Made by a program: the position numbers and the translations under genes | Shown here: in pieces, positions 1 through 10,150 of the stretch | Numbering within the stretch: position 1 is the stretch's first letter | How the letters are laid out: each line of letters opens with the position of its first letter | Assembly: GCA_022702705.1 (NCBI GenBank) | Contig: CM040423.1 | Span: forward strand, 43,039,575 to 43,103,574 | Reading direction: 5' to 3' | DNA length: 64,000 nucleotides | Source: Papilionanthe hookeriana x Papilionanthe teres | Taxonomy: Eukaryota; Streptophyta; Magnoliopsida; Asparagales; Orchidaceae | Notes under the pieces: model-generated | What the model was told of the DNA's origin: nothing | The model's input: the letters and a program-made list of their open reading frames with translations, nothing else | Database searches by the model: none

Positions 1-2333
1 TATATGAAGTGACCAGACGGTGAAATCAGTATGTACTTGCTACTTTATGTGGATGATATGTTAGTGGCAAGCAGAAGCAAGGAGGAAGTCCAGAAGATCA
101 AAGGCATGCTCAATTCTGAATTTGACATGAAGGACCTAGTGTTGGATTTTGGGGATCATGCGCAACGGAAGCGAAATTAATTAAAACGCATATTAAAGTC
201 ATTTCCCCAAAACCACCAAGGATCTCATGTGCTCATACAAATCAAAACATAAACCCAAAAAGAAGTGCAAGAAATCATACCATGCAAGAGTTCTACTCTT
301 AAATTTCCTAGGATCTTTAAGGCGCTGAAACCACCGCCCTCTACCGGTATCCACACTCGAACGGATTTCCAAATGGCTTCCAACTGCTAGATCGGAAACG
401 GGGTTTTCTCCAAAACCAAAAGAACTCTCTTCCTCTCTTGCAAGAGTTCAAAAGGAATAAAAAAAATTGACTTCATAAGCCATGGCCCCTCCTTTTAATT
501 GAAGTGGCACCATTTCATGGCACCTCTTCATTATTATTATAAATTACTCAAGAGAGAGAGTGTTCATCAATCATTCTAGTCCATTCAAATTTTGTGCGAC
601 CCTATAGGTTCAATTAACATTGGCAGTAGGCTTAAATCACCATTTAAAAACCTACAAGTTATAGTTGGTCTCTAGCAAGACATTATAACTACCCAAGTTA
701 GTATGAATAGTCTCAAGATCCGAGACAACCTGATTGTTAATGACATAATCCTTTTTATCACGTGATATCATGATAGAATATAAGGCATGGAATAATGTCA
801 ACCTTATATCTCTCTATCTTTAATTTCTCGACTCCGATTAGATCGATAAAATAAATGCGATTGATCTCCATCAATTCATTTGAGTGTGGCCACACAATTC
901 TCGATCTAAATCATTCGAGGGGCCCAGAGATATCTCTCTTATTATAAGAGGGATAAATTCCATCTTGATTACTCATATCTCACTACATGATTCACATTAT
1001 GCCCAATCATAATCTTTATGGTCATATGGTCAAAGACAACGTTGGGTTATGTCTAAACATAATATTCCTCATGTTGAGAACCATGACGATCTCGAGTCGG
1101 AGGATTCGATGTCACTACAACTTGAGATTAACATATGACTTATATCCATGATTTAATCTCAAAGCGAGTCGATCCAATATTTGTTCTCCAATAAATACAT
1201 ATAAATCGATGTGTATCCTCATACATATATTCATCTCATGAATATCCATCAAACTTTATATTAATCTTTATTTATTGTCATTCCCACAACAATAAGTGAT
1301 TATGGATATTTAGAATAATCTTCATAATAAACATGAAACTATTCGAGGTTCTTCTTCTATCATAAACATGCTAATTAAAATAGAAAAATATTCATAAAAG
1401 TTCAAAATACATATCCATATAATAGGCCTAGGGCACTATCACTAACACATAGGACCAGCCACAAATATCCTAGGGATGGAGATTACCAAAGACAGGAAAA
1501 ATGACAGCTTAATCTTATCTCAAAAGTCATATATTCAAAAGGTTCTAGCAAGGTTCAACATGTACGAGGCCAAGCAAGTTGCAACACCGATTAGTCAACA
1601 CTTTAGATTGTCGAACTCTCAAGCACCAGTGACTGAAGAAGAGAAAGGATACAAGGATGGTGTTCCGTACGCCAGTGGAGTTGGTAGCATCATGTATGGT
1701 ATGATTTGAAACATACCAGATTTGGCTTACGCCATCAGTATTGTAAGCAGGTTCATGGCAAACCCAGGATAGGCTCACTGGGAAGTACTAAAATGGATCC
1801 TGAAATACCTAAGAGGCACTACAGATCTGTGGCTACTCTTCAAAAGGCAGGAAGAAAAAGAAGAAAAGGTAGTTGGTTATGTGGATTCTGATTATGCAGG
1901 AAGCATTAACACCAGGAAGTCACTGACCGGATACATCTTCACTGTCTTCAGTATTGCAGTCAGTTGGAAGTCTAACCTCTAATCTGTTGTTGCCCTCTCA
2001 ACAACAGAGGCCGAATACATCGCTATGACTGAAGCAATCAAGGAAGCTATGTGGCTAAATGACATGACTGAGGAGCTTGGGATACATCAGAAGGTGATAA
2101 CTGTGTTTTGCGACAACCAAAGCACCATTCACCTAACCAGAAATAATGTCTTTCACGAAAGATCCAAGCATATAGATATAAAGCTTCATTTTGTGTGGGA
2201 TGTCGTCACCAAGGGTTCAATAATAGTGGAGAAGATACCTACTGAAGAAAATCCTACTGATATACTCACTAAGGTGTTACCGTCAACTAAGTTCAGACAC
2301 TGTTTGGACTTAGTAAACTTTACCAAGAGCTGA
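1..2333 (+). pseudogene. Copia polyprotein 3' part (RT to RNase H), interrupted and decayed
   Basis: This is the end of a Ty1/Copia pol gene running off the left edge. Bases 1-139 encode the RT core with the YVDD box. The same reading frame resumes at 1453 after a nested LTR (140-1447) and its target duplication are removed, and continues through the rest of RT, the KYLRG region and RNase H (VDSDYAG, the ALSTTEAEY motif, DNQS, SKHIDI) to a terminator at 2331-2333. In-frame stops lie at 10-12, 1707-1709, 1770-1772 and 1980-1982. Several fit C-to-T or G-to-A change at former Trp or Gln codons, as expected for a silenced, methylated element. The protein would have acted as reverse transcriptase and RNase H in retrotransposition, and this copy cannot be translated. 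The frame is otherwise intact, so decay is mainly by point mutation. Identification as Copia is firm; I do not assign a lineage. Confidence 0.9.
140..1447. mobile_element. Solo LTR (about 1.3 kb) nested in Copia RT
   Basis: A 1308-bp block splits the RT gene between codons. It starts TGTTGGATTTTGG and ends CACTAACA, giving the TG...CA termini of an LTR. It is flanked by cctag (135-139) and catag (1448-1452), a 5-bp target duplication with one mismatch. Removing the block and one duplicate restores the RT frame exactly. It holds no coding sequence, which fits a solo LTR left by recombination between the two LTRs of a different retrotransposon family. It is younger than its host element. Its orientation cannot be fixed. 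Confidence 0.75.
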
Positions 2334-2391
2334 GGGCCCCTCAGGGGCCAGGTGGAGGAAATATTTACTTCGAAGCTTCTTAATTAAGGTT

Positions 2392-2404
2392 CAAGGTGGA
2401 GAAT
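2392..2404 (+). other. Polypurine tract of the left Copia element
   Basis: The purine-rich caaggtggagaat sits directly before the TG of the 3' LTR. This is the expected position of the plus-strand primer of an LTR retrotransposon. Confidence 0.7.
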
Positions 2405-2882
2405 TGTTATTTTGACCCCAAATTAATGAACTAAGGTAAAATGACACTTTCGTAATTAAGCCAGTTGAGATGTGGTACCGCTCACCTACCACACCTCCCC
2501 TACCGCTCACCTACCGCTCACTTACCTCCCACCTACCACTCTCTTGGTTTGTATAAATAGAGAGGGTGCGAGGCTTAGGATAGCAAGGCAAGAGGTCTTA
2601 AGCTACCACAAAGGAGAAGAGAATTACTAGACAGCCAGAGAGGAGGAGAGCATCTTGAGGCCTTGTATCATGGCGTTGCTTGAGGGGTAGGCTATAGAAG
2701 GAAGATGAGGGCTCATCTCTATGTATATGCTATGTATTCTCCATTTCTTTTGCCTTAGTGAACTATTTGATTGATCCCTCCCGTGGATGTAGATCCTGTT
2801 GGATCGAACCACGTAAACGATTTGTGTTTGCTTGTGTTATTTGTGTTTCATTTCTATGCCAGGAAGTACATATCTCACAACA
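2405..2882 (+). mobile_element. 3' LTR of the left Copia element
   Basis: This 478-bp LTR starts TGTTATTTTGACC immediately after the polypurine tract and ends ATATCTCACAACA. It carries a TATA box (TATAAATA, 2552-2559) and a short direct repeat of the word accgctcacct upstream of it. A related solo LTR occurs at 20461-20916 and shares the TATA region and the 3' end. The matching 5' LTR lies outside the window. Confidence 0.85.
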
Positions 2883-4053
2883 GAAATAAAAAACAAAAAT
2901 ATATGAGAAACCATTCATTCATTCTTCATAGCCCCAGAAGAATCTGTGCAAGATCTATTGGACCTGCTCTTGGGAAATTGATAAACTATTTTGACTCTAT
3001 AGAAAGAAATACTACTCATTGTCTTAATCTGAAACCATTCTCTGAATTCCAATATGAAAGATAAAATTTTTATTTGAACCAATCTCATCCAAACTACAAA
3101 ACAAGTATTCTTGTAACTCTCAATCTTTAAAATTTTTAGAAATAAAAGGCACTATTTTCTTCAAGAATTTTTTTTAAAGATGGTCTCTGTTTGGATATAA
3201 TAAACTATGAAGTCTTGTCTTTATAGTAGACATTTAAGTGTCTTAATGATGTCATAATTAAATGATTTTGGGCTCATTGGATTCGTCTTATTCATACATT
3301 CTATTTTATTTTAAGTATGTCAGATTTGGAATCTGTTTGACCTTCCAAATATGCACTAAAATCTTTCAAAAGTGATATCATGACTTGATATGAGCTTGAT
3401 TTACTCGGATTGGAGCAATATTGGCATCATTGTGTCCATCTTGTCTAGATGGTCAATTTAACTGCAAGTTTGCTAGAATAAAACTTTTAGTTGACTTTTA
3501 ATCAAAGTTTGAACTTTTCTAGCTCAAAAAATTACCGCAACGTTCATTAAATGCCTCAAGATTCATGCCATATGATGAAAATTTGTTAATGATGTATCAA
3601 AAATAAAAATATATATTAAGTTAAAACTCTAAAAAATTGAGCGATCTCTCATGAAATTCAAACTCATCTGAAATTTATTGAATTTTACCGATTGCTCAAA
3701 TCCAATTAGCATAGGCAAACTTTTGTAATTTCACTCAAGTCTAATTTTTTTGTCAAATAAAATATTTTATTCATATAAGCTCTAAATAACTCCATATTTC
3801 ATATAAGCCTCTAACCTTTGAATCATCCAAACAAATCAGCATAAATATAACAGCTTAAAAATGAGCTTCATCTAGAGAAAAGAACTGAAACTTTTATTCA
3901 GATATATTCCTATGAGAACTGTTTTGATATGACAATCAAAGTCAATAATTTGTGAAGCCCAAGAAAAAACAGCGCGTGAGATGAGTAATCCGCATCATAC
4001 AAGCTGCATGCATGTTACTTTACTGCTATTTTCATTTTGTAATATGAATTAAT
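2883..4053. repeat. Unit 0: orphan AKR 3'-flanking segment
   Basis: From about 2925 this stretch matches, with divergence, the DNA downstream of the AKR genes: 9120-10010 in unit 1, 19850-21180 in unit 2 and 38541-39500 in unit 3. Shared words include ctgaaaccattc, gacctcccaattatgc-like text and the aaacttttattcagat block near 3890. No AKR exon follows, and after the Copia insertion (4054-7623) the sequence is unrelated. It is best read as the remnant of a further duplicated unit whose gene was lost. The short reading frame near 2771-3064 looks accidental. Confidence 0.65.
3893..3898 (-). promoter_or_regulatory. Conserved AATAAA in orphan AKR 3' flank
   Basis: The complement reads AATAAA inside the block that is also conserved downstream of the four AKR genes. 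It is a fossil of the candidate poly(A) signal, with no gene now attached. Confidence 0.3.
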
Positions 4054-4540
4054 TGTTAGAAATTTTCTTTTGAATTTCCAAATAGATTTTGATCGAATCA
4101 AAATCTCTTAGGAAATTGCCTCGAGAATCTTTCGTTCACGTTCAAATTAATGAGAAAAACTGAATCGATACAATAGCGGAAGCGTACCTGAATCCATTTG
4201 ATCGATTGCAAGCAATGATCTTCCAATCTGCAGATTTTCCGGAGTTTTCCTTAGTTTCTCTCGTTGATGGGGAACAAGAGAATTTTTAGACTGTGCAGAT
4301 CAGGGACCATTACCCCTCTATTTATTAGTAACCAACTTGGTGGTTACAAAGGATTGCTTAATTCCACTCGCCCCTCATCAAATCGAATTTGCACTTATGG
4401 TATCCACACTTATAATTTCATGACAAATGTGCCTAAAGTCATAAACTTTACTTATTGATTAGACCACAATAATTTTGACTTATTAAATAATGACCCAACA
4501 CATTTATTAATTACATTGTAGTCCCATAATTAATCCAACA
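4054..4540 (-). repeat. 3' LTR of minus-strand Copia
   Basis: On the plus strand it begins tgttagaaattttc and ends taatccaaca. It is nearly identical to 7140-7623 apart from scattered substitutions, so insertion was fairly recent relative to the surrounding decay. Confidence 0.9.
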
Positions 4541-4551
4541 ATCTCCCACTT
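4541..4551 (-). other. Polypurine tract
   Basis: The complement reads aagtgggagat, directly followed by TGTTGG of the 3' LTR. This fixes the minus orientation of the element. Confidence 0.7.
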
Positions 4552-4959
4552 GGACTATATATGTAAAAATAAATGTGTCAACCTTAGAGCGCTCAAAAAA
4601 TTTGTTGTCATTATTATAAAGGCACATTACAATCTGGTCCATTAATCATATCAATATAGGATCAAAGCGATCTTCATTGTATTTGTCACAACTAAACCCA
4701 TCAATGGTCACATATATTAATATAATCAAATGACATAGATCAATCATGAATGTGTGGAATGAAAATTACATGCAAGGTGGTCGGTTCATGTCAATTTTCA
4801 ACTGGTCCTACTTTACTTAAGTGAGATCAAACTTTAATTGTACAGAGTGTACTTGAATCGAATAAAATACCATATTTCGATCGGAAAATATCCAAATATG
4901 TTTTGTACATAAAATAAAACATATAACTAAAAACACAAACTAACAAACTCCCACTGAAT

Positions 4960-6322
4960 CTAAATTTTCTCAAGCTCTATAACACCCATATGAGTAGTAT
5001 GCTCATGAAAGACCCTGGGTATCAGACCCTTTGTAAGGGGGTCCGCAATCATGGAGTTTGTTCCAATATGCTCTATGCAAATCTGGCCACTCTGTATTCT
5101 TTCCTTCACAACAAGAAATTTGATGTCAATATGCTTTGACTTGGATGAACTCCCGTTGTTATTGGAATACAATACTAGTGATTTATTATCACAAAATAAC
5201 TTTAGTGGTCTTTCAATTCCTTCCATAATGCTGCACCTAGTGACAAAATTTCTCGACCATATGCCATGGTTGGATGCCTCATAACATGCTATATACTCTG
5301 CTGCCATAGTGGATGAAGCTATTAGTGTTTGTTTTGCACTCCTCCGGGATATAGCTCCACCACTTAACAAAAATATGTAGCTCGATGTGGATCTTCTCAT
5401 TGTCTTGGCATCCAAAGAAAATCGGAGTCGAATACCCAATGATCTCCAAATGATCCGATCTCCTATATGTAAGCATGTAATCTTTTGTTCTCCTTAAGTA
5501 CCTCATAACCCTTTTAGCCGCTTTCCAATGATCCATTCCCGGGTTACTTAAGTATCCGCCTAAAACTCCAACAATGTACGCAATATCCGGCGCGTACAAA
5601 CTTGAGCATACATAAGACTCCCTATTGTCGAAGCATAGGGAATCTTTTGCATTTCTGAATCTCGAGGTTTCCTTTGGGCATCGATTGAGACCGAACTTGT
5701 CTCCTTTAGCGACGAGGGTGTCAATTGGTCTACAATTCTGCATGCCATATCTTTTAAGCACTTTATCAATATAGCCTCTTTGTGATAATCCAAGAATACA
5801 CTGAGAACGATCTCGGTGAATTTGGATTCCTAAAACAAATGAGGCATCACCAAGATCTTTCATCTCAAAATTATTTGATAGAAATCTTTTGGTTTCCTGC
5901 AACATGTCTATATTATTTGTGGCAAGCAGTATGTCATCCACATACAAAATCAGAAAAATATGTTTTATCCCACTGAATTTATGATACACACAATCATCAA
6001 TTGCATTCATTTCAAAACCAAATGATAGAATCACTTGATGAAATTTGTGATACCATTGACGGAAGCTTGTTTGAGCTCATAAATGGATTTTGTCGATTTG
6101 CAAACCATATTCTTTGGGTCTCCTATTACAAAGTTTTCGGTTGCACCATATAGATCGTTTCATCGATGTCTCCATTGAGAAATGCGGTCTTGACATCCAT
6201 TTGATGTAGCTCCATATCATAATGAGCAACAAGTGCCATGATTACTCTAAAAGAGTCCTTTGTTGAACCGGAGAAAAGGTCTCTTTATAGTCGATCCTTC
6301 CTTTTGAGTAAAGCCTTTAGCT
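4960..6322 (-). pseudogene. Copia RT-RNase H fragment, frameshifted
   Basis: The minus-strand translation gives RT from the KTAFLNG-like region (near 6170-6190) through the YVDDILLA box (about 5920-5950), MKDLG, a KRVMRYLR segment near 5500, and RNase H (RRSAKQTLIASSTMAAEY, CDNKS, SKHIDIK, DPLTKGL) ending at 4960. The parts lie in different frames: RT up to about 5660, a shift near 5600-5660, and a shift into the RNase H frame near 5430. No continuous protein can be made. The RNase H portion alone is an open stretch of 159 residues. The element is a different Copia family from the one at 1-2333. Confidence 0.88.
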
Positions 6323-6724
6323 AAAGGCTTTACTCGAAACTGGAGAAAAAGTCCTTTGTAGCTAAAGGCTTTACTCAAAAGGAAGGGATTGACTATAAAG
6401 AGACCTTTTCTCCGGCTTCAACAAAGGACTCTTTTAGAGTAATCATGGCACTTGTTGCTCATTATGATATGGAGCTACATCAAATGGATGTCAAGACCGC
6501 ATTTCTCAATGGAGACATTGATGAAACGATCTATATGGTGCAACCGTAAAACTTGTAATAGGAGACCCGAAGAATATGGTTCGCAACCGACAAAATCCAT
6601 TTATGGGCTCAAACAAGCTTCCCGTCAATGGTATCACAAATTTCATCAAGTGATTCTATCATTTGGTTTTGAAATGAATGCAGTTGATGATTGTGTGTAT
6701 CATAAATTCAGTGGGATAAAACAT
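5961..6724. repeat. Large inverted repeat made of RT sequence
   Basis: The arm at 5961-6322 is repeated in inverse orientation at about 6359-6724, with a spacer of roughly 36 bp around 6323-6358. Both arms carry the same part of RT (KTAFLNG to the VYHKFSG region). The junction holds a short palindrome, aaagcctttagctaaaggct, plus its last bases. The transcript could fold into a hairpin of about 360 bp. Confidence 0.85.
6359..6724 (+). pseudogene. Inverted RT fragment inside the Copia element
   Basis: The plus-strand translation gives a partial Copia RT: MDVKTAFLNGDIDE, the YGLKQASRQWYHKF segment and CVYHKFSGIKH. It runs opposite to the rest of the element, has a stop near 6547 and ends abruptly at a poly-T run. 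It duplicates the same RT region as the minus-strand fragment and cannot encode a working enzyme. Confidence 0.85.
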
Positions 6725-6739
6725 TTTTTTTTTCTTTTT

Positions 6740-7080
6740 TTTTCCGCGAGCAGTTCCGCGAAACTGTTCGCGGTTCGCGAACTGTTCCCGCGAACAGTTT
6801 CGCGGTTCGCGAACTGAGGCGCCGCCCGGCGCCGCCTCCGGAGGCGGCGCCGGACGCCGACGCCGGAGGAGCCTCCCTCCGGCGCCGATTTCGGCGCCAT
6901 TTCCGGCGGCTCCCTTTCGCCGCTCGTTTTGATTTTCGCCGGATTTTGCCGCCGTCGGAGGACGCGCCACCGCACCCACCGACGTCGCAGTCCCGCTGCG
7001 GCATTCCTTTCTCCGTAGTCCCGCCGCCGCAACCTTTTGCGGGCGAATCCTTCGCGGGTAAAGGCGAACGAAAGGGATAA
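6740..7080. other. GC-rich leader region of Copia element
   Basis: This GC-rich block lies between the primer-binding site and the pol remnants, in contrast with the AT-rich surroundings. It contains nested direct and inverted repeats of gttcgcg/cgcgaac words (6740-6815) and palindromic ggcgccg/cctccggagg words (6815-6860). The three overlapping reading frames of 110-152 residues here are Arg/Ala/Gly-rich, conflict with each other and resemble no protein. I read it as untranslated leader. Confidence 0.55.
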
Positions 7081-7125
7081 AAAATACGAAAGAGGAGGGG
7101 AATCTCAACAAGAACATGAACGGAA

Positions 7126-7139
7126 GGCTCGATACCGAT
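7126..7139 (-). other. Primer-binding site (initiator Met tRNA type)
   Basis: The complement reads atcggtatcgagcc directly after the 5' LTR. It is close to the TGGTATCAGAGCC site used by most plant Copia elements, with small differences. Confidence 0.65.
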
Positions 7140-7623
7140 TGTTAGAAATTTTCTTTGAATTTCCAAATAGATTTTGATCGAATCAAAATCTCTTGAGAAA
7201 TTGCCTCGAGAATCTTTCGTTCACGTTCAAATTAATGAGAAAAGCCGAATCGATACAATAGCGGAAGCGTACTCGAATCCATTTGATCGATTGCAAGCAA
7301 TGATCTTCCAATCTGCTGATTTTCCGGAGTTTTCCTTAGTTTCTCTCGTTGATGGGGAACAAGAGAATTTTTAGATCATGCGGATCGGGGACCATTACTC
7401 CTCTATTTATCAGTAACCAACTGGTAGTTACAAAGGATTGCTTAATTCCAGTTCGCCATCATCAAATCGAATTTGCACTTATGGTATCCACACTTATAAT
7501 TTCATGACAAATGTGCCTAAAGTCATAAACTTTACTATTGATTAGACCACAATAATTTTGACTTATTAAATAATGACCCAACACATTTATTAATTACATT
7601 GTAGTCCCATAATTAATCCAACA
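7140..7623 (-). repeat. 5' LTR of minus-strand Copia
   Basis: This is the partner of 4054-4540. On the element's strand it starts TGTTGGATTAATTATGGG and ends next to the primer-binding site. TTAAT follows at 7624. Confidence 0.9.
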
Positions 7624-8011
7624 TTAATATCATATATATCAGAATTGCATCCTATTATCCTATTAATCCATTTAACATTTCGTGCTATATAATCGCAGTT
7701 GGAGTCATGAGCAGATTATAATTTTCGGATATTTACATATGCAGCATCCAATTCTTCTGCATTTATGTTTCTCGCATCAAAATTTTGATTTTTACGAACG
7801 CATTTTACTTATGCATGAAAATATGGATTTCACTATTCTACATTGTTGAGAAGTGTAAATTGAGGGTTGAGCTGCTAATTGCATTCAGTCAACAGCCTTA
7901 GTAGAGGTGTTAATGGTTCCTTTTAAGAGAACTATGGAAGCTGTTACCATTCGTCTCAATCACTTGAGAAAATAGTACGGCTGCTTTGGGATGTAGATTA
8001 ATATCCGGACT
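7624..8011. other. Intergenic, nothing recognised
   Basis: This is AT-rich DNA with no coding pattern, no match to the other units and no repeat that I can see. Confidence 0.5.
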
Positions 8012-8400
8012 CTTTGGGGAATTGTGGGTGTGATCCCGTCCGAAAGGCAATAAATGATAGAAGAAGTTCGTTGTTAGGAAAGAAAAGAGTCTGATCTAGA
8101 GCATCAGGTGGGATCGTTTGATTCGCTTCATGGTTATCATCAGAAGAACGTTCGCGTCAATGACGAAGGCTGATCGGGCGCCCGCTTATCCATATGTTGG
8201 TTCATCCTGCTACTGCGACCCAAATCCAATTGACCGATCAAATTGTATAGAAATTTGCTGGTGCACCGGGGCAGTCTTGGGCGCAAGGAACTGTTGATGC
8301 TTCGCAGCCGTCAGGGGCATATGCTTTGTTTATATCTAAAGAGGGTGATGTCTCGTTTACAAGTTTGCAACATCCGAGTGAGTCCGAATCTTTAGTATGA
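8012..8400 (+). repeat. Unit 1 copy of a gag-like remnant segment
   Basis: This segment recurs at 18718-19195 and 34700-35100, always about 2-5 kb downstream of an AKR gene in transcriptional terms. One frame gives GAYALFISKEGDVSF and neighbouring text that recalls the gag-protease linker of Copia elements, but an in-frame stop and frame differences between the three copies show it is not coding now. The retroelement origin is only a guess. Confidence 0.35.
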
Positions 8401-10150
8401 GGAGCTTCTATTTTATTTGTCTAATTTTGATTTATTTCCTGACCACATGTTATTGAAATTTATATTTTAGCACCAGTCCTGCATTTTGTCTCTGTGGACC
8501 AAGGAGAAAGGGGGAAGAGGGTTACAGGCCAAGTATTCCTTTTAAAATAAAACCATGAGGAGCCTACTGAAGCTATCATCCTTATAGTCAATATGTTCCT
8601 TGACCATTAAAATTTGAAAGAATAATAAATACGAAGAGAGAAGGTTTTTCCTTCCTTAGTTAACTTATGTTCCTTGACCATTACAATTTGAAAGAATATT
8701 AAATACCAAGAGAGAAGGTTTCTCCATCCTTAGTTAACTTGTGTGCTCCAGTTGTTAAAATGGATTACTACAGCACGTGACTTTTAATTTAGATTAATAA
8801 TATCCTGCACTAACTATAATTTTACCCTTTTTATGAATTAATATTATAAAATAGGAGCATATACATACAAACCATTCAATTTCTATGTTTTACATATCTA
8901 ACAACCAAACTTCCTTTTTTACATACCTATGCATGTAAATGTATATTTCACTTTATAAAAATTAAAATTGTGATATTTTTTATATGAAATGAAATATATG
9001 CGTTGTATAAATATAAAAAAAATAAAATTTATGTGTTGGATGGATGTTACTGGAAACACATAATAAAATTGTTCCTAGACATAATAATTTTGTTCCTAGT
9101 TGGGATATCCACTAAAACGAACATTCTTGAGACACTCAAATCCTTGAAATTTTTAGAAATAAAATTCACTATTTTAAATATTAATTTTCTTTAAAGAAGA
9201 TATCTTTTTAGATTTAATAAAATAAAAGGTCTTGCTCTTGTAGTAGATATTTAAGTGAACATTTAAGTGTCTTAATAATGTCAGAATGGGCTCATTGGAT
9301 ATGTTTGATTCAACTATAAGCAAGTTAGATTCGAAATCCATTTGACCTCTCAATTATGCACTGAAAACTTTCAAAAGTGGTTCAACAACTTAATATGCAC
9401 ATCATTTAACTTAAATAGGACCAATATTGATATTATTGTGTCCAACCGATCGAGCAGGTCAATTTTATTGCAAGTTTGTTGAAATCAGAATTTTGGATGA
9501 ATTTTAATTGAAATTTGAATGTTTCTTGCTCAAAGAGTATTCTGAGATTCGTCTCATGCATCGATATTCGTGTAAAATGACGAAAATTTAATGATGACAC
9601 ATCAAAAGATAAAAAATATAAATAATAAGTTATAACTCTAAAAAGCTTCCTTTTTTCTTTGTAGGCTTTCCCCTCTTGATATATAATACTAATTCTCATC
9701 ATCTCTCTAATAAAATGAGAAATCTCTCGTGAAGTTCAAACTCATTTGAAATTTATTGAATTTTACCAATTACTCAAATTCAAATAGTATAAACAAGATT
9801 ATGAAATATTACTTAACTCTTATTTTTTGGCATATAAAATATTTTATTCATCTACGCTCTAAATAATTATATATCTCATGTAAGCCTCTAACCTTCAATC
9901 TACCAAACAAATCAGCATAAAAATAAAAGCTTACAAATGAGCTTCATCTGAAGGCAAAATTAGAAACTTTTATTCAGATATAATCCTATGAAAATTGTGT
10001 TGATAGCAGGCTTACATGAATCCCATATTCTTAGGAAACTTATGACAAGGTGAATAACTCATAAGGCCATATTTTAATCTCATACAATGCACACAAATTG
10101 TAGCAGAGAAACTAAAAAAAATGATGCATTGTTCAGAAATTTAATCAATC
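8401..10150. repeat. AKR 3'-flanking DNA, unit 1
   Basis: This AT-rich, non-coding flank is shared with 19196-21338 (unit 2), 35101-39654 (unit 3, with an insertion) and partly with 2925-4000 (unit 0). Relative to units 2 and 3 it carries about 55 extra bases near 8472-8527. Confidence 0.7.
9969..9974 (-). promoter_or_regulatory. Candidate poly(A) signal of AKR copy A
   Basis: AATAAA on the minus strand, about 180 bp past the stop, lies within a block conserved after all four AKR copies. Confidence 0.4.

Larger units (their letters stand above)
4054..7623 (-). mobile_element. Copia-type LTR retrotransposon, rearranged, with TTAAT target duplication
   Basis: Two LTRs of 487 and 484 bp (4054-4540 and 7140-7623) flank 2.6 kb. 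Identical 5-bp duplicates TTAAT (4049-4053 and 7624-7628) mark the insertion. The element reads on the minus strand: a primer-binding site adjoins 7140 and a polypurine tract adjoins 4540. Only part of pol remains, and gag, protease and integrase are not recognisable. Between the leader and pol lies a second, oppositely oriented copy of part of RT. At about 3.6 kb it is shorter than a typical autonomous Copia, and it is not autonomous. Confidence 0.9.

Noticed and set aside
2771..3064. 97-residue frame
   Set aside because: It crosses the LTR end into AKR flanking DNA, so it is a chance fusion of two unrelated sequences.
6659..7166. Three overlapping Arg/Ala-rich reading frames of 110-152 residues on the minus strand
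   Set aside because: They lie in the GC-rich leader of a retroelement, overlap one another in different frames and share no motif with gag or any known protein.
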